29,076 bases of DNA. Source: Atribacteria bacterium SCGC AAA255-G05. Its GTDB lineage: Bacteria > Atribacterota > Phoenicimicrobiia > Phoenicimicrobiales > Phoenicimicrobiaceae. The position numbers and the translations under genes are program-made. Under the pieces are notes generated by a model. That model was not told where the DNA came from. It saw only the letters and a program-made list of their open reading frames with translations, and did no database searches. The stretch lies in contig ASPA01000018.1 in the NCBI GenBank assembly GCA_000405605.1, positions 1 through 29,076 of the forward strand, in the 5' to 3' direction. Shown in pieces: positions 1 to 9,534 of the stretch (position 1 is its first letter; every line of letters begins with the position of its first letter).

Positions 1-95
1 CCAGATTGGAATTGATTGCTTTTTGCCCTTATCTATACTTTTTAAAATATATTCTAAAAATAAAACCACCTCAAGAGATGATTGAAGACCCGGGT
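1..95. repeat. Inverted copy of addB segment at contig edge
   Basis: Positions 1-95 are the exact reverse complement of 6842-6936, with no mismatch over 95 bp. The match stops between 95 and 96 (base a at 96, where the copy would need g) and may continue beyond the window start. The copied stretch is internal coding sequence of the AddB-like gene, around its FCPYLYFLKYIL region, and here it is joined to the middle of a TldD/PmbA gene. It has no transposon ends. An exact coding fragment, inverted and joined at the very edge of the sequence, is what a chimeric read or amplification fold-back would give. A genuine recent inverted duplication is the alternative. Confidence 0.95.
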
Positions 96-686
96 AGCGT
101 AATCCCCTCCGAAGCTGGAAGGATAGGAACGTTTTTGAAAATCTCCTTCTCCTATAGCGTAGGCAGTAATTCCACCACCTGATTCAAATATAGTCTGTTC
201 GAGTTCAGAACCTTCGGTAGATACAAATAGTTTATTGGTCTTATAAAAAATAAACGAACCTTCGCTTTTCTTTACTTTATCTTTCAGCATCATCTTGGTA
301 GCTTTTACCAAAAGATCTATCTTTTCTGCAGGATTTATCTGGAAGGGATTTTTAGTTATCGGAGTAATGTAAGTATCGATATGTTTATCTTCATGAGCAA
401 GTTTGACATCTTCTTTTTTAGTAAGGGCAGAGGCTCGGGCAATATCCAAAGCTTTAGCAGCTGTTTCCTGTAAAGATATTTTGTTTAAATTATTAGAGGC
501 AGCAAACCCCCAGGCACCATCTACCAATACTCGTATCCCTACTCCTCTATTAGTTGAAACATTATAGGAAGATAAGATACCATTTTCTACTTCGATGTTC
601 TCCTTTTCAGTTTGAACAAACCTTAAATCAGCATAGCTTACTTTCGGTTCTAACCAATCTAAAATATTTTTTAATATTTTTTTCAT
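54..686 (-). CDS. TldD/PmbA family metalloprotease, N-terminal part, truncated by junction
   Basis: This is the N-terminal ~198 residues of a TldD/PmbA-family protein. Family members are Zn metalloproteases that act with a partner in microcin/antitoxin maturation and peptide turnover. Recognisable features are YADLRF near residue 18, the RGVGIRVLVDGAWGFA block near 47-62 and SYPSSFGGDYAT at about 187-198, all typical of this half. The catalytic HExxxH motif lies further downstream in the family and is missing. From about position 95 the frame runs into the inverted addB copy, so the last 12 residues (RVFNHLLRWFYF) and the stop at 54 are not native. The start ATG (684-686) has a GGTGGTGAT-type ribosome site upstream. 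Whether it is TldD or PmbA cannot be decided from this half. Confidence 0.85.
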   Translation of the reverse strand: MKKILKNILDWLEPKVSYADLRFVQTEKENIEVENGILSSYNVSTNRGVGIRVLVDGAWGFAASNNLNKISLQETAAKALDIARASALTKKEDVKLAHEDKHIDTYITPITKNPFQINPAEKIDLLVKATKMMLKDKVKKSEGSFIFYKTNKLFVSTEGSELEQTIFESGGGITAYAIGEGDFQKRSYPSSFGGDYATRVFNHLLRWFYF

Positions 687-776
687 CTTCTACTAATCAC
701 CACCTATTAATTATTAATATATATAGTGTAAATATTACTACAACTATTTAAAAAAATCCTTCTTTAGAAAAATGAT

Positions 777-801
777 AGGGGACGGTTCTTTGTCATTTTT
801 T
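777..801 (+). repeat. REP-like palindromic repeat, copy 1
   Basis: AGGGGACGGTTCTTTGTCA followed by a T-run matches the repeat seen at 12511, 12557, 15747 and 16635. This copy lacks the left GGTGACA arm and therefore forms only a partial hairpin. It sits between the DegV-fusion gene, whose stop ends at 808, and the TldD/PmbA gene. It lies immediately 3' of a minus-strand gene. Confidence 0.8.
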
Positions 802-807
802 CATTTT

Positions 808-2610
808 TTAAGAATCACCCAAGACTGCGATAGCAGCTCCGCCAATACCGATATGAACGCTTAAAGCAGGAGATGCTTCGGAAATCATTACTTTTGAAGA
901 AATAAAAACAGTGCGAATTTTGTAACCATACCATTGAGCCAACTCTGGTGCTGCTACATGAGTAATACCAAAGCGAGGATTTTTAAGACTTTTTGCAAAT
1001 TTAATAGCCAAGTTTAAAGTTTTATGAAGAACTCTTTTTTGCCCAATCACTTTAGCAGCTTCGACAATATTTCCATCAGAATTTACAGTCAAAATAGGTT
1101 TCAAATTAAGAAGCGTACCTAAAAGTCCTTTAGTTTTACTCAAGCGCCCGCTACGCATTAGATATTTTAAGGTAGGTATACTGATAAAAATTTTAACATT
1201 GTCGGCAGCAATTTTTAGTCGGTTAATGATTTCTCCAAGATTAAATCTTTCTTGAATCAATTGAGCCGCCTCAGCAACTAACAATCCCAAAGCAACTGAA
1301 CTTGTTTTGCTATCGACAATATGAATTTTATTACTATACTCCATACTCTTACAACCCATACGCGCACTCTGAATTGTTCCACTTAATCTTTCAGAAATAT
1401 GTAAAGAAATTATGGACTCGTATTTTGAGGCAATTTTATTATAAACTTCTGTAAAAGAAGCTGGGGGAGGTTGAGACGTGGAAAGCTTTTCGTTGGAAGT
1501 TTCTAAAATATGAATAAAATCCTTTGGTTTAATTTCTACTTGGTCTAAATAACTCTTTTCCCCAACTTGAATCACTATAGGTACAATTTGAATATTATAC
1601 TTCTTAATTAACTCCGGCGGTAAATCACAGGTTGAATCAGTAACTAATCCGATACTTTTTTGAGCATCAAGCTTAATCTTAGTATGCTGTTTGTGCATAT
1701 CATCAACTTTAGTTTTCACAATAGTTCCGAATTCAGACAATTCAGCAAAAACATCTTCTGGTTTATCAGTATGAATATGAATATGGGCTTTATTTTTAGA
1801 ACCGGCAACAATTAATGAGTCCCCAAAAAAAGAAAGTTTTTGTTTAATTGTTTTTAGATCTAAGCCAATGCCTTCAAGCAAGCATTCAGTACAGAACTGA
1901 AAGTTAATTCCGGAATCAACTTTCTCCAAATTAAAACTACTCATTTTCTTGGTAGTAGAAGTAATTGCTTTTAATGATTTAACTTTACCATATTCAATAA
2001 AATTAACTATTCCCTCTAATATATTAACAAAACCCTGGGCTCCGGCATCGACTACACCTGCCTTTTTTAATATCAGGAGTTTATCGGGTGTTTTATCCAG
2101 GGAATCCTTTGCTTTAGATAATGATTTTTTAAAAAGTTCAACAAAATCAGGGGTGTGAGGAGCATGTTCGGTAAGATGGTTTGCCCAATCTTTCATTACT
2201 GTAATGATGGTGCCTTCTTGAGGATGAGAAATGGCTTTCCGGGCCTGCTTCGCCGCTTTAACAGCGGCACTAGCAAAAGCCTCTGTTGAGAGACGAACCT
2301 TACCCTGAGTTGCTTCTGCCAGGCCTTGAAAAAATTGGGCCAAGATAGCTCCGGAGTTACCGCGTGCCCCGGTTAAAGCCGAATCAGCAATAATACTACT
2401 AATTCTGGTAAAAGAAGATTCCTTACATTTTTTTATCCCTTTTACAATGCTGTTCATGGTAGCTACCATATTAGTCCCTGTGTCCCCATCGGCTACCGGA
2501 AAAACATTAATATCATTCAGATATTGTTCCATCTGATTTATTCGTTGGGCAGAATTTATAATAAAACGTTTAAACCGAATACCATTTAAATATTTTATTT
2601 TAATTTTCAT
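808..2610 (-). CDS. DAK2-DegV fusion protein (fatty acid kinase-like, FakA-FakB type)
   Basis: This 600-residue protein has two modules. Residues ~10-205 are a DAK2/DhaL-type ATP-binding domain with VADGDTGTNM at 39-48 and TGARGNSGA at 80-88, followed by a FakA middle domain to about 310 (HIHIHTDKPEDV near 277-288). Residues ~320-600 are a DegV fatty-acid-binding domain starting at GLVTDSTCDLP, with STSQPPP near 400 and the GRLSKTKG region later. In Firmicutes, FakA phosphorylates a fatty acid bound to a separate FakB (DegV) protein. Here kinase and carrier are one chain, so acyl-phosphate formation from exogenous fatty acids is the inferred role. It lies downstream of addA with a ~100 bp gap. 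A GAAGGAG ribosome site lies upstream of the ATG at somewhat long spacing. Confidence 0.88.
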   Translation of the reverse strand: MKIKIKYLNGIRFKRFIINSAQRINQMEQYLNDINVFPVADGDTGTNMVATMNSIVKGIKKCKESSFTRISSIIADSALTGARGNSGAILAQFFQGLAEATQGKVRLSTEAFASAAVKAAKQARKAISHPQEGTIITVMKDWANHLTEHAPHTPDFVELFKKSLSKAKDSLDKTPDKLLILKKAGVVDAGAQGFVNILEGIVNFIEYGKVKSLKAITSTTKKMSSFNLEKVDSGINFQFCTECLLEGIGLDLKTIKQKLSFFGDSLIVAGSKNKAHIHIHTDKPEDVFAELSEFGTIVKTKVDDMHKQHTKIKLDAQKSIGLVTDSTCDLPPELIKKYNIQIVPIVIQVGEKSYLDQVEIKPKDFIHILETSNEKLSTSQPPPASFTEVYNKIASKYESIISLHISERLSGTIQSARMGCKSMEYSNKIHIVDSKTSSVALGLLVAEAAQLIQERFNLGEIINRLKIAADNVKIFISIPTLKYLMRSGRLSKTKGLLGTLLNLKPILTVNSDGNIVEAAKVIGQKRVLHKTLNLAIKFAKSLKNPRFGITHVAAPELAQWYGYKIRTVFISSKVMISEASPALSVHIGIGGAAIAVLGDS

Positions 2611-2712
2611 TTTAGAGTATTCTCACTCCTTCTCAATACTATTTAATTTGTATATCAGAAAAATTACTACTATTATTATATACTATGTTTTTATTTAAAA
2701 TCCTTCTTTTTT

Positions 2713-5700
2713 TTAAACAAAATATATACTCTTTTGCTTCACCTGTTCTCCGGTGATATCCTGCCATACCCGGCTGTAAATGGCAATTTGTTTTTGATAG
2801 ACCTCGGCTAATTCTGTGTAGTCTTTTTCATTTTTCGGCCGGTCGGTCTTGTAATCTATCACCACCCAGCCATCGGCTTCCTTAAAGACCAGATCAATAG
2901 TTCCGGATAGAATCACCGGACGGGAATCCTGCCCGGCTAATTCGGAATAAAGAGGATGAGCGGGCTCAATATTTATGGTAAAGGGAACTTCGCTATATTT
3001 AAGTTCTGCTTTTTTTAGGCGCTGATATAAATCGCTCTTTATAAATTTCCGGATAATCTCCCCCAATTCCTCTTTTCTCTTTAGAGATATCCCCTGTTTT
3101 TCGAGAGCATTTTCTATTTGCAAAGACAATAACTGTTCATCGGGGTCTTCTTTGATTAAATAATCAAAAATTTTATGAACGGCACTCCCCCAGGCAGTTC
3201 CGCCGACATCAACCGTGGCAATCTTTCGGTGTTTCTCTTCATCTTTAAAATCAGTCGGTTTTTTTTCATAATAACTGCTTTTTGATAAATCTTTCATCCA
3301 TTGCCCGCATTCTTTTTGAATCTCCTTGTAATCATCAAGCAAAGATTTCTCTTCATTTTCTTTTTCTTTTACCTCGGGAGATCCTACTTCGGGAACGGGA
3401 ACATTCATTTCCTCTGTAATATTTTTCAATAAAGGCAGCCAGGGATTGCTCTTGTTGCTCTTATGATTTAAACTGCTGATAACTAGAAGATTCTTGGCCC
3501 GGGTTGCCGCTACATAGAGCAAACGGATATCTTCCGCTTCATTATAAGATGCCTCAAGCTGGCAATAATCCTCCCAATTTTTGGGTTGAGCCAGCCGTTT
3601 CCCTTTTCCTTTGTTATAAGCATTAGAACGGTAGACTAAAAAATGACCAAACGGTTCCTGCCCTGTTCTTTCAATATAATAAGTTGGTTCATGGGTAGTG
3701 GGATTGTAAGGAATGGCTAAAAATACCACCGGAGATTCCAGTCCTTTAGCTTTATGTAAATTCATAATCCGGACCGTATTTTCTTCGGTCAATATATCCA
3801 GCTCCTCTTCAACTCCTGCTTCCAGCATTTTTTCTAATTTGTCTACCATTAAGGCAAACCCTATAACTTCTCCCGCCTCCGCTTTTCTTAATCTCTCCAA
3901 AATGGAATAAAGCTCCCCACATTTATTTAGATTGTACCCCTCTAAACAAGAATGGGACAATAAGCCTGAATCAATAATTATCTTTTCCATAGCCGTAACC
4001 GGCGGCAGTTTTTGAGTCCACAGATGGAATTGTCTTAACCGGGAAAATGCCTTATTAAAATTCTCCCCTAATTTAGGATCTAACTTTTCCGGCACCTTTC
4101 CGTAAAAATCAAATTCACCGCCTGCTTCTTTAAATTGATATAAATCATCATCAGAAAATCCGAAGAATATTCCCCGCAAAACAGCGATAATGAGTACCTG
4201 ATTTTCTATATCTCTCATCAAGCGAAATAGCTTTAAAAGTTCTTTTATCTGGTAGGATTCATTTAAAGAGGCATATCCTGAAACTGTAAAAGGTATTCCG
4301 TATTCTGCCAGAGTGCGGGCATAGATATCCATCCTGCTTCTGTAGCGTAAAAGAATCATAAAATCCTTATAGGTGGCTGATGTAGAAGCCCCCGCCTTTT
4401 TCTCTTCTTCTGTCCGTACTAATTTAAATCCCTTACCGACCATATCGTGAATTACTCTGGCAATAGATTGGGCATCCTGCCTGATAGTATTATTTTTATT
4501 GCTCTCTTTGGAAACAATCAGCTGTTTTACCCCGGAAAGATATTGAGGATTATCCTCCCAAACGGTCTGCATCGGTGAATATACGGCCTGAAATTTTCCC
4601 TGACCGCTTGAAAATAGCTCTTCAAATATGGGATTGAGGTAAGAACCGATAGAATGTAGTGAGCGGAAATTAGTCTGTAATTTTAAAACCCCTCCTCCGC
4701 TTTTTTCAATCAACTTCTTTACCAGGTTATAGATAGCTATATCAGCCCGGCGGAAGCGGTAAATGGACTGCTGGGGATCTCCTACCACGAATAAAGAGCC
4801 CGGGCGCGGTATTAATTTCTGCCAGTTCTTTTCATAAACATCCTGGCCGGTAAGATAAAAAATTATCTCTGCCTGAATAGGGTCGGTATCCTGAAATTCA
4901 TCTACCAGCAGGCATTTATATTTTTGCTGAAAATATTGGCACACCTCGGGGTAATCCCTTAACAGACAAGAGGTCTTTAAGAGCAAATCCTGAAAATTAA
5001 GCATCGAAACCCTCCGGCGTAATTCATGATAATATCCTACTGCCGGTAGAACGAACTTGATAGTATCGGCATAACAGTATTCCCGCCATTGTTGAAGGGT
5101 CGGATCAATAACTTTTTCTTGAAGTTCTAAAACAAGGGCATCTCTGTACTCTTTTGCCTTTTCTTTGGAAGTCCATCGATTTAAAGTAACCTTTTCTGCT
5201 TTAGAAAAATTTTCCAGTAATTTTATCTTATTATAATCTTCTTTAATATAATCATAAAAACCCTTCATCCTTTTTACGCTTAAGACTGCTTCCTGTAATT
5301 TGTCATAACCCATTTTTGGTTCTTCATCCGGGATATATTGGCTAGCTTCATCGCTAAAAGATATAATCTCTTTGATAGCTTCTTTTAAATTCGGTTTTGG
5401 TGATGCCTGAAAGGCGGGCTTAACCTCCGGAAAAGTGCAAACCGTTTTATAACAGACCGCAAGTTCGGAGGGTTTTATGCCCAATTCTTCCAGATGTATC
5501 AGAGAAGGAGATTCTTCTATTTTAAGATTAAGCATATACCTTTCCCAGGCTTCTTCTTTTAATAAAGTATCATCAAGGTCATCAAGCTCGGTAAATTCCG
5601 GATCAAGTCCGGCTTCAATCGGCCTTTCCCTTAACAGACGGGCGCAAAAAGAATGAATAGTCCCCAGGTAACATTGTTCCAGATTAGAAAGAGCCTCTCT

Positions 5701-5985
5701 TAAATAGCCTTTTTCTTTTTCGTCTTCTGTTTCCCTGAAACTGTCTTCAATTTTTTGTTGGAATCTTTCCTTTAGCTCAATAGCCGCTTTCCTGGTAAAG
5801 GTAATGGCGGCAATTTCATTCACTCTGAATTTTCCCGATTTAATTAGAGCAGCCATACGGTGAATCAAGCTGGAAGTCTTCCCCGACCCGGCGCTTGCTT
5901 CGACTAAAATATTACGGTCTATTTCTTTAATAATTTTTTCTCGAGCTTTCCGGTCAATTAATTCTTTGGGGAAATTATTACTCAT
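2713..5985 (-). CDS. addA: AddA-type UvrD-like helicase/PD-(D/E)XK nuclease
   Basis: This 1090-residue superfamily 1A helicase-nuclease belongs to the AddAB (RecBCD-like) double-strand-break resection complex. Motifs in order: Walker A ASAGSGKTS at 30-38, an AITFTRKAA motif near 60-68, Walker B LLVDEFQDTD at 359-368, VVGDPQQSIYRFRRAD at about 400-414, TNFRS, the NLHKAKGLE motif, and YVAATRAKN for motif VI. The C-terminal RecB-type nuclease has GTAWGSAVHKIFDYL, GTIDLVF and VIDYKTDRP near the end. The start (ATG at 5983-5985) overlaps the addB stop (5978-5980) by 8 bp, so translation of the two is coupled. Length and motif set look complete. The nuclease partner gene upstream is interrupted, so the complex may be non-functional if that break is real. 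Confidence 0.93.
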   Translation of the reverse strand: MSNNFPKELIDRKAREKIIKEIDRNILVEASAGSGKTSSLIHRMAALIKSGKFRVNEIAAITFTRKAAIELKERFQQKIEDSFRETEDEKEKGYLREALSNLEQCYLGTIHSFCARLLRERPIEAGLDPEFTELDDLDDTLLKEEAWERYMLNLKIEESPSLIHLEELGIKPSELAVCYKTVCTFPEVKPAFQASPKPNLKEAIKEIISFSDEASQYIPDEEPKMGYDKLQEAVLSVKRMKGFYDYIKEDYNKIKLLENFSKAEKVTLNRWTSKEKAKEYRDALVLELQEKVIDPTLQQWREYCYADTIKFVLPAVGYYHELRRRVSMLNFQDLLLKTSCLLRDYPEVCQYFQQKYKCLLVDEFQDTDPIQAEIIFYLTGQDVYEKNWQKLIPRPGSLFVVGDPQQSIYRFRRADIAIYNLVKKLIEKSGGGVLKLQTNFRSLHSIGSYLNPIFEELFSSGQGKFQAVYSPMQTVWEDNPQYLSGVKQLIVSKESNKNNTIRQDAQSIARVIHDMVGKGFKLVRTEEEKKAGASTSATYKDFMILLRYRSRMDIYARTLAEYGIPFTVSGYASLNESYQIKELLKLFRLMRDIENQVLIIAVLRGIFFGFSDDDLYQFKEAGGEFDFYGKVPEKLDPKLGENFNKAFSRLRQFHLWTQKLPPVTAMEKIIIDSGLLSHSCLEGYNLNKCGELYSILERLRKAEAGEVIGFALMVDKLEKMLEAGVEEELDILTEENTVRIMNLHKAKGLESPVVFLAIPYNPTTHEPTYYIERTGQEPFGHFLVYRSNAYNKGKGKRLAQPKNWEDYCQLEASYNEAEDIRLLYVAATRAKNLLVISSLNHKSNKSNPWLPLLKNITEEMNVPVPEVGSPEVKEKENEEKSLLDDYKEIQKECGQWMKDLSKSSYYEKKPTDFKDEEKHRKIATVDVGGTAWGSAVHKIFDYLIKEDPDEQLLSLQIENALEKQGISLKRKEELGEIIRKFIKSDLYQRLKKAELKYSEVPFTINIEPAHPLYSELAGQDSRPVILSGTIDLVFKEADGWVVIDYKTDRPKNEKDYTELAEVYQKQIAIYSRVWQDITGEQVKQKSIYFV

Positions 5986-8575
5986 ATCTTTCTTGCAGCC
6001 TCCTCAGATTATCAAGAGCAGGTTCTTCGTCGTATTTTTTTGCATTTTTCCCGCTTACTCCCATCACCTGATTTTGTTCCAAAATATCCTGGTAATCAAT
6101 GTACTTAATATCATCCGCTTTTTGAATCATAGCAAAATCTCCTTGAGCAACAATATCAAGCAATAAATCAATTATTTCCAATACCTGATTTCTTCTTTCT
6201 TCTCCGTAGAAATATTGCCTGCCCTGGCCATTCAATGTGGGAAAATAATAGCCCGCTTTCGTAATTTTGGGAAAGGCAGATATTCCGGCTTTAGCTAATA
6301 TTTTTTTAAGAGATAAGGCATAGAGGGCGTGCTGAATCTGTTTTCCATTTTGAAAATATTTGCTTCGGCTAAATCCATAAGGGGTCCCGGTTTTGTAATC
6401 AATAATACGATAGGTATCCCCATCCAATTTATCTATACGGTCAATCTTCCCCTGAAAACTGATCGACTTACCGCCGGGCAGGGATAACTCTACTGCTTTT
6501 ACCTTGCCTAATTCCTCATTCTGGTTATCCCGGGTGCCAAAAGCAAGTTCCAGATAAGTTGGTATTTCTCCTTTATATTTTTCTTCTTCGCAATGTAGAA
6601 AGAACCGACAGGAATCCAATATTTCTTTGCTTTCATGCTGGTAAACCAGATTATTGGGAGGGGCTAATCTCTTTCTTTTTTGTTTCAGCTGGAAAAAAGC
6701 AATATCTTCTAAAATAGGCCAGTGGTTCTTATAAGATGGTGAAATAAAAATTCCGGTCGGTGATATTTCTTTTAACTTTTTATAAAATTCCTCGAAAATT
6801 TGATGAAAGATAATTCCTCTTTCTGAAGGGTCCAACCATACACCCGGGTCTTCAATCATCTCTTGAGGTGGTTTTATTTTTAGAATATATTTTAAAAAGT
6901 ATAGATAAGGGCAAAAAGCAATCAATTCCAATCTGGAACTTGACACCACCAACCCCCGGTTAAGGCGGGGATCTACCTGTTTAGGGTCTACTTTTACTTT
7001 TCCGTTAAAGCGGTTAAGCTCTTCTTTTTCTCTCTGTCCGGCGGCATAAAAACCTTCGGATAGGGCAGGGTAAAGATGCTCAAAAAGGGGAGCGATATCC
7101 AAAAAGCTATGTCTTGTAGAATATAAGAACCAATCTGCGGAATCAAGAATTTCCCGGGGTTTACCTGGAATGAACCCGGAAGTATCTTGAAAACTGCTGT
7201 AAAAATCAGAATAATCTTTCTGTTTATCCCCGGTTTTTAAACGGTATAGCTGCAGCATTAAACTCGATGGGGCTAATTCCCTATTGCCTTGAGTATCAAA
7301 ACGGGAATAGGAAAGAATAATTTTACCTTTAAGAGAGGCAAGCAATTGAAGCATCTTGTATCGGCTCTCTTTGCCTTTTTCTTTGTTGGGATTAATGCGG
7401 TCAGTACTTTTTTTCTCGGCATCCAGTAAAATAGATTCGTCGTGCGCTGAATCGGGAAATTTTGCAGAATCCATTCCTACAATAAAATTGTATGGGCGGT
7501 TAAGCCAAATTCCTTTTTTATAGCTGGCAGTATGCAGACAGCCTCCTCTCGGCTCCGAACAGTTCACCCGTTCATTTTTAATTAAATCAGTTATCAGGGG
7601 AAGGGCTTCATTTACGGGCATATCAGGAAGGGGATATTCACTTCCAATTAAAATAGCTAACCTCTCTTTTATCCTTTTTATCGCTTCTTCGTCTAAATTA
7701 TTTTCTTCATCTATTTTACCGTAATCGGTAACAATATTTATAAGCCCCTGAGCAATCTGTTTTGGTGAGATAGTATAATCAAAATTCTCTTGAGGTAACT
7801 CATGAAAAATTTGGGTTATAAATTCTTTTGTCCAAAAAAGGTCCTTTAGCTTTTTGTGATATCTCTCTTGCCTGACTTCGGATACCTGCTCAATCTCTCT
7901 TTCCAACTGTTTTATAACTAAATCTATTCCCTTGATATATCGATTCCTTTTGCGTCCAATCGGAGAATTGCGCAGCAAAGAAGCCACTCGTTGGGGAGTA
8001 GGAATATCCGGATTCGACTGCTGGTTTTTAAACTCAAAATTACCCCCGGTTAGTAAAAAATATAATTTTGCTATACTGTAATTATCTCGCATCCAATCAA
8101 TTAGGGCAAAAAATAGTTTTGCCGGAGAGGTATTTTTAATGCTTATCCCGTTGCCAAAAGTAATATTTAAGGAATATTGTCTGGACAGCTGATAGAGATA
8201 TTGGGAATAGGGTTCCTGCACAGTATAAAAAATACTCACTTCGTCTAAAGGGATGTTTTGGGATTTTATCTTTCGGATAATTGTTTTTACTTCATTAAAT
8301 TCTCCGTGAGACTGGATTAACTCAATATTAAGTTTTTCGGGCAGATTGGATGGTATTTTATCTATATCGTATAAATAATCAAGCGGGTTTTCCGGATAAC
8401 TTTCTTCTTCTTTATAGGATTCAGAAAAATAAAAAGAGGTTGGTTTTTTTAAATTTCCCGGGGTGGGCAAATAGATAACCTTTGTTCCCGGTAATATAAT
8501 TTTTCTAAAAAAGACTTCCTCCAAATAATTTAATTCGATATTAGAGGGCACAATGAATAGCTCTTTTTTCAGCTG
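5978..8575 (-). CDS. addB: AddB-like nuclease subunit, C-terminal part (gene split by 3.4 kb block)
   Basis: About 865 residues of an AddB-like PD-(D/E)XK protein, partner of AddA. The native part begins near LKKELFIVPSNIELNYLEE. The open frame continues another ~100 Ser/Phe-rich residues upstream to 8884, but these are only the antisense of the hsdM fragment. The C-terminal nuclease carries GKIDRIDKL, IDYKTGTPYG and QIQHALYALSLKK. The upstream ELIAFCPYLYFLKY segment is where AddB places its first Fe-S cysteine, but the C-terminal cysteine group is absent, so no 4Fe-4S cluster is expected. The missing N-terminus is at 12025-12531. Both parts end in a Gln codon on the same CTGA and rejoin in frame to about 1033 residues. 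Confidence 0.85.
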   Translation of the reverse strand, partial: QLKKELFIVPSNIELNYLEEVFFRKIILPGTKVIYLPTPGNLKKPTSFYFSESYKEEESYPENPLDYLYDIDKIPSNLPEKLNIELIQSHGEFNEVKTIIRKIKSQNIPLDEVSIFYTVQEPYSQYLYQLSRQYSLNITFGNGISIKNTSPAKLFFALIDWMRDNYSIAKLYFLLTGGNFEFKNQQSNPDIPTPQRVASLLRNSPIGRKRNRYIKGIDLVIKQLEREIEQVSEVRQERYHKKLKDLFWTKEFITQIFHELPQENFDYTISPKQIAQGLINIVTDYGKIDEENNLDEEAIKRIKERLAILIGSEYPLPDMPVNEALPLITDLIKNERVNCSEPRGGCLHTASYKKGIWLNRPYNFIVGMDSAKFPDSAHDESILLDAEKKSTDRINPNKEKGKESRYKMLQLLASLKGKIILSYSRFDTQGNRELAPSSLMLQLYRLKTGDKQKDYSDFYSSFQDTSGFIPGKPREILDSADWFLYSTRHSFLDIAPLFEHLYPALSEGFYAAGQREKEELNRFNGKVKVDPKQVDPRLNRGLVVSSSRLELIAFCPYLYFLKYILKIKPPQEMIEDPGVWLDPSERGIIFHQIFEEFYKKLKEISPTGIFISPSYKNHWPILEDIAFFQLKQKRKRLAPPNNLVYQHESKEILDSCRFFLHCEEEKYKGEIPTYLELAFGTRDNQNEELGKVKAVELSLPGGKSISFQGKIDRIDKLDGDTYRIIDYKTGTPYGFSRSKYFQNGKQIQHALYALSLKKILAKAGISAFPKITKAGYYFPTLNGQGRQYFYGEERRNQVLEIIDLLLDIVAQGDFAMIQKADDIKYIDYQDILEQNQVMGVSGKNAKKYDEEPALDNLRRLQERYE
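6842..6936. repeat. Genomic arm of the 95 bp inverted repeat
   Basis: This stretch is internal coding sequence of the AddB-like gene and is the exact reverse complement of 1-95. Because it is in frame and flanked by continuous addB sequence, this is the original location and 1-95 is the copy. Confidence 0.95.
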
Positions 8576-8579
8576 AGAG

Positions 8580-9530
8580 ATGGACGAGAAAATCCAGGGG
8601 ATTAAAGTAAAATGTGAAAGAGAGTGGTTCGAGTTTGTAGAACGATTAAAGAAAGAATACCAGGATGTGGGTTGGGATAAATTATTGTCCGAGAAAGAAC
8701 TAAACGAAGAATTAAGATCTTTCGTTGAGACATATTTCGAGGAAAGAGAAGAATTAGAAAAAGAAACAAGAAAAAAATTAGAAGAAAAAATCGAAGGTTT
8801 AGAAGTTGAAAAGAACGAAGAGCTTGAAAAAATCGAAGAAATTAAGTGGAAGAAATCACTCAAAACTCTAACTGAATGTGTCAACCTGGTAGAAGAAGTA
8901 AAAAAATATTACCAAAATATAAGTTGGGATGAATTGTTGTGCGGGGGAGAGCTGTCTGAAGAACTAAAATCTTTTATTAATACCTATTTTAAAACGAAGA
9001 TAAAATCAGGAGGAAGCATTGAAGATTCGGAAGTTGAAGAAACCGAAAAAATAAAAAGAAAGAAATCACTCAAAGCTTTAATTGAGAAATTACAAGAAAT
9101 GCAAGTTCTTTTAAGGGAGAAACATAAAGAGTTAAAGAGCAATATCTTAGATGATAAAAAGATGGAAGAAACGAGAAAAGAAATTGATACCTTGACCGGC
9201 AGAATTGAAAAGTTTAATAAAGATATTTCTCAAAGAACTTTGGGCGGACAGATCTATTTAGTCTTAAATGATGAAGGGACAACCGAACAATTTAAGAAAT
9301 TTTGGTTAGATGGTAAAGTGATAAAAGAGAGTGATTATCCTATTTTCTTTGCGGTAAACCAAAAATCGCTTAAAGATAATAAAGGAGAATATATATATAA
9401 AAGAGGATTAAAGGGAGGATTTCTCTTGGATAAATATGGACGCAGCATCATTGACCATGATTTGGATGAAATAGCCGAGGCTTTTGTTAAATTTGCCAAA
9501 GAGCAGAATTTTAATTTCTGGGGGGCTTGA
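8580..9530 (+). pseudogene. hsdM: Type I restriction-modification methylase (HsdM), C-terminal fragment
   Basis: The last ~30 residues (GGFLLDKYGR, then DHDLDEIAEAF and VKFAKEQNFNFW) match the characteristic tail of N-6 adenine methylases of type I systems. The SAM-binding motif and the NPPY/NPPF motif, which lie earlier in the family, are absent: the gene is cut at the block border and the ATG at 8580 is fortuitous (a stop lies two codons upstream, in addB sequence). What remains is a highly charged coiled-coil-like region with two diverged copies of a ~60-75 residue unit. One copy runs from about 19 to 95 and the other from 103 to 165; each contains a W-D-x-L-L core, then EEL-(K/R)-SF, TYF and KKSLK. 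hsdS follows after 4 bp. Confidence 0.8.
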
Positions 9531-9534
9531 AAAT

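Noticed and set aside
8576..8884. Ser/Phe-rich N-terminal ~100 residues of the long minus-strand frame ending at 5978
   Set aside because: They are the exact antisense of the hsdM fragment and have no AddB character; the real N-terminus is at 12025-12531.
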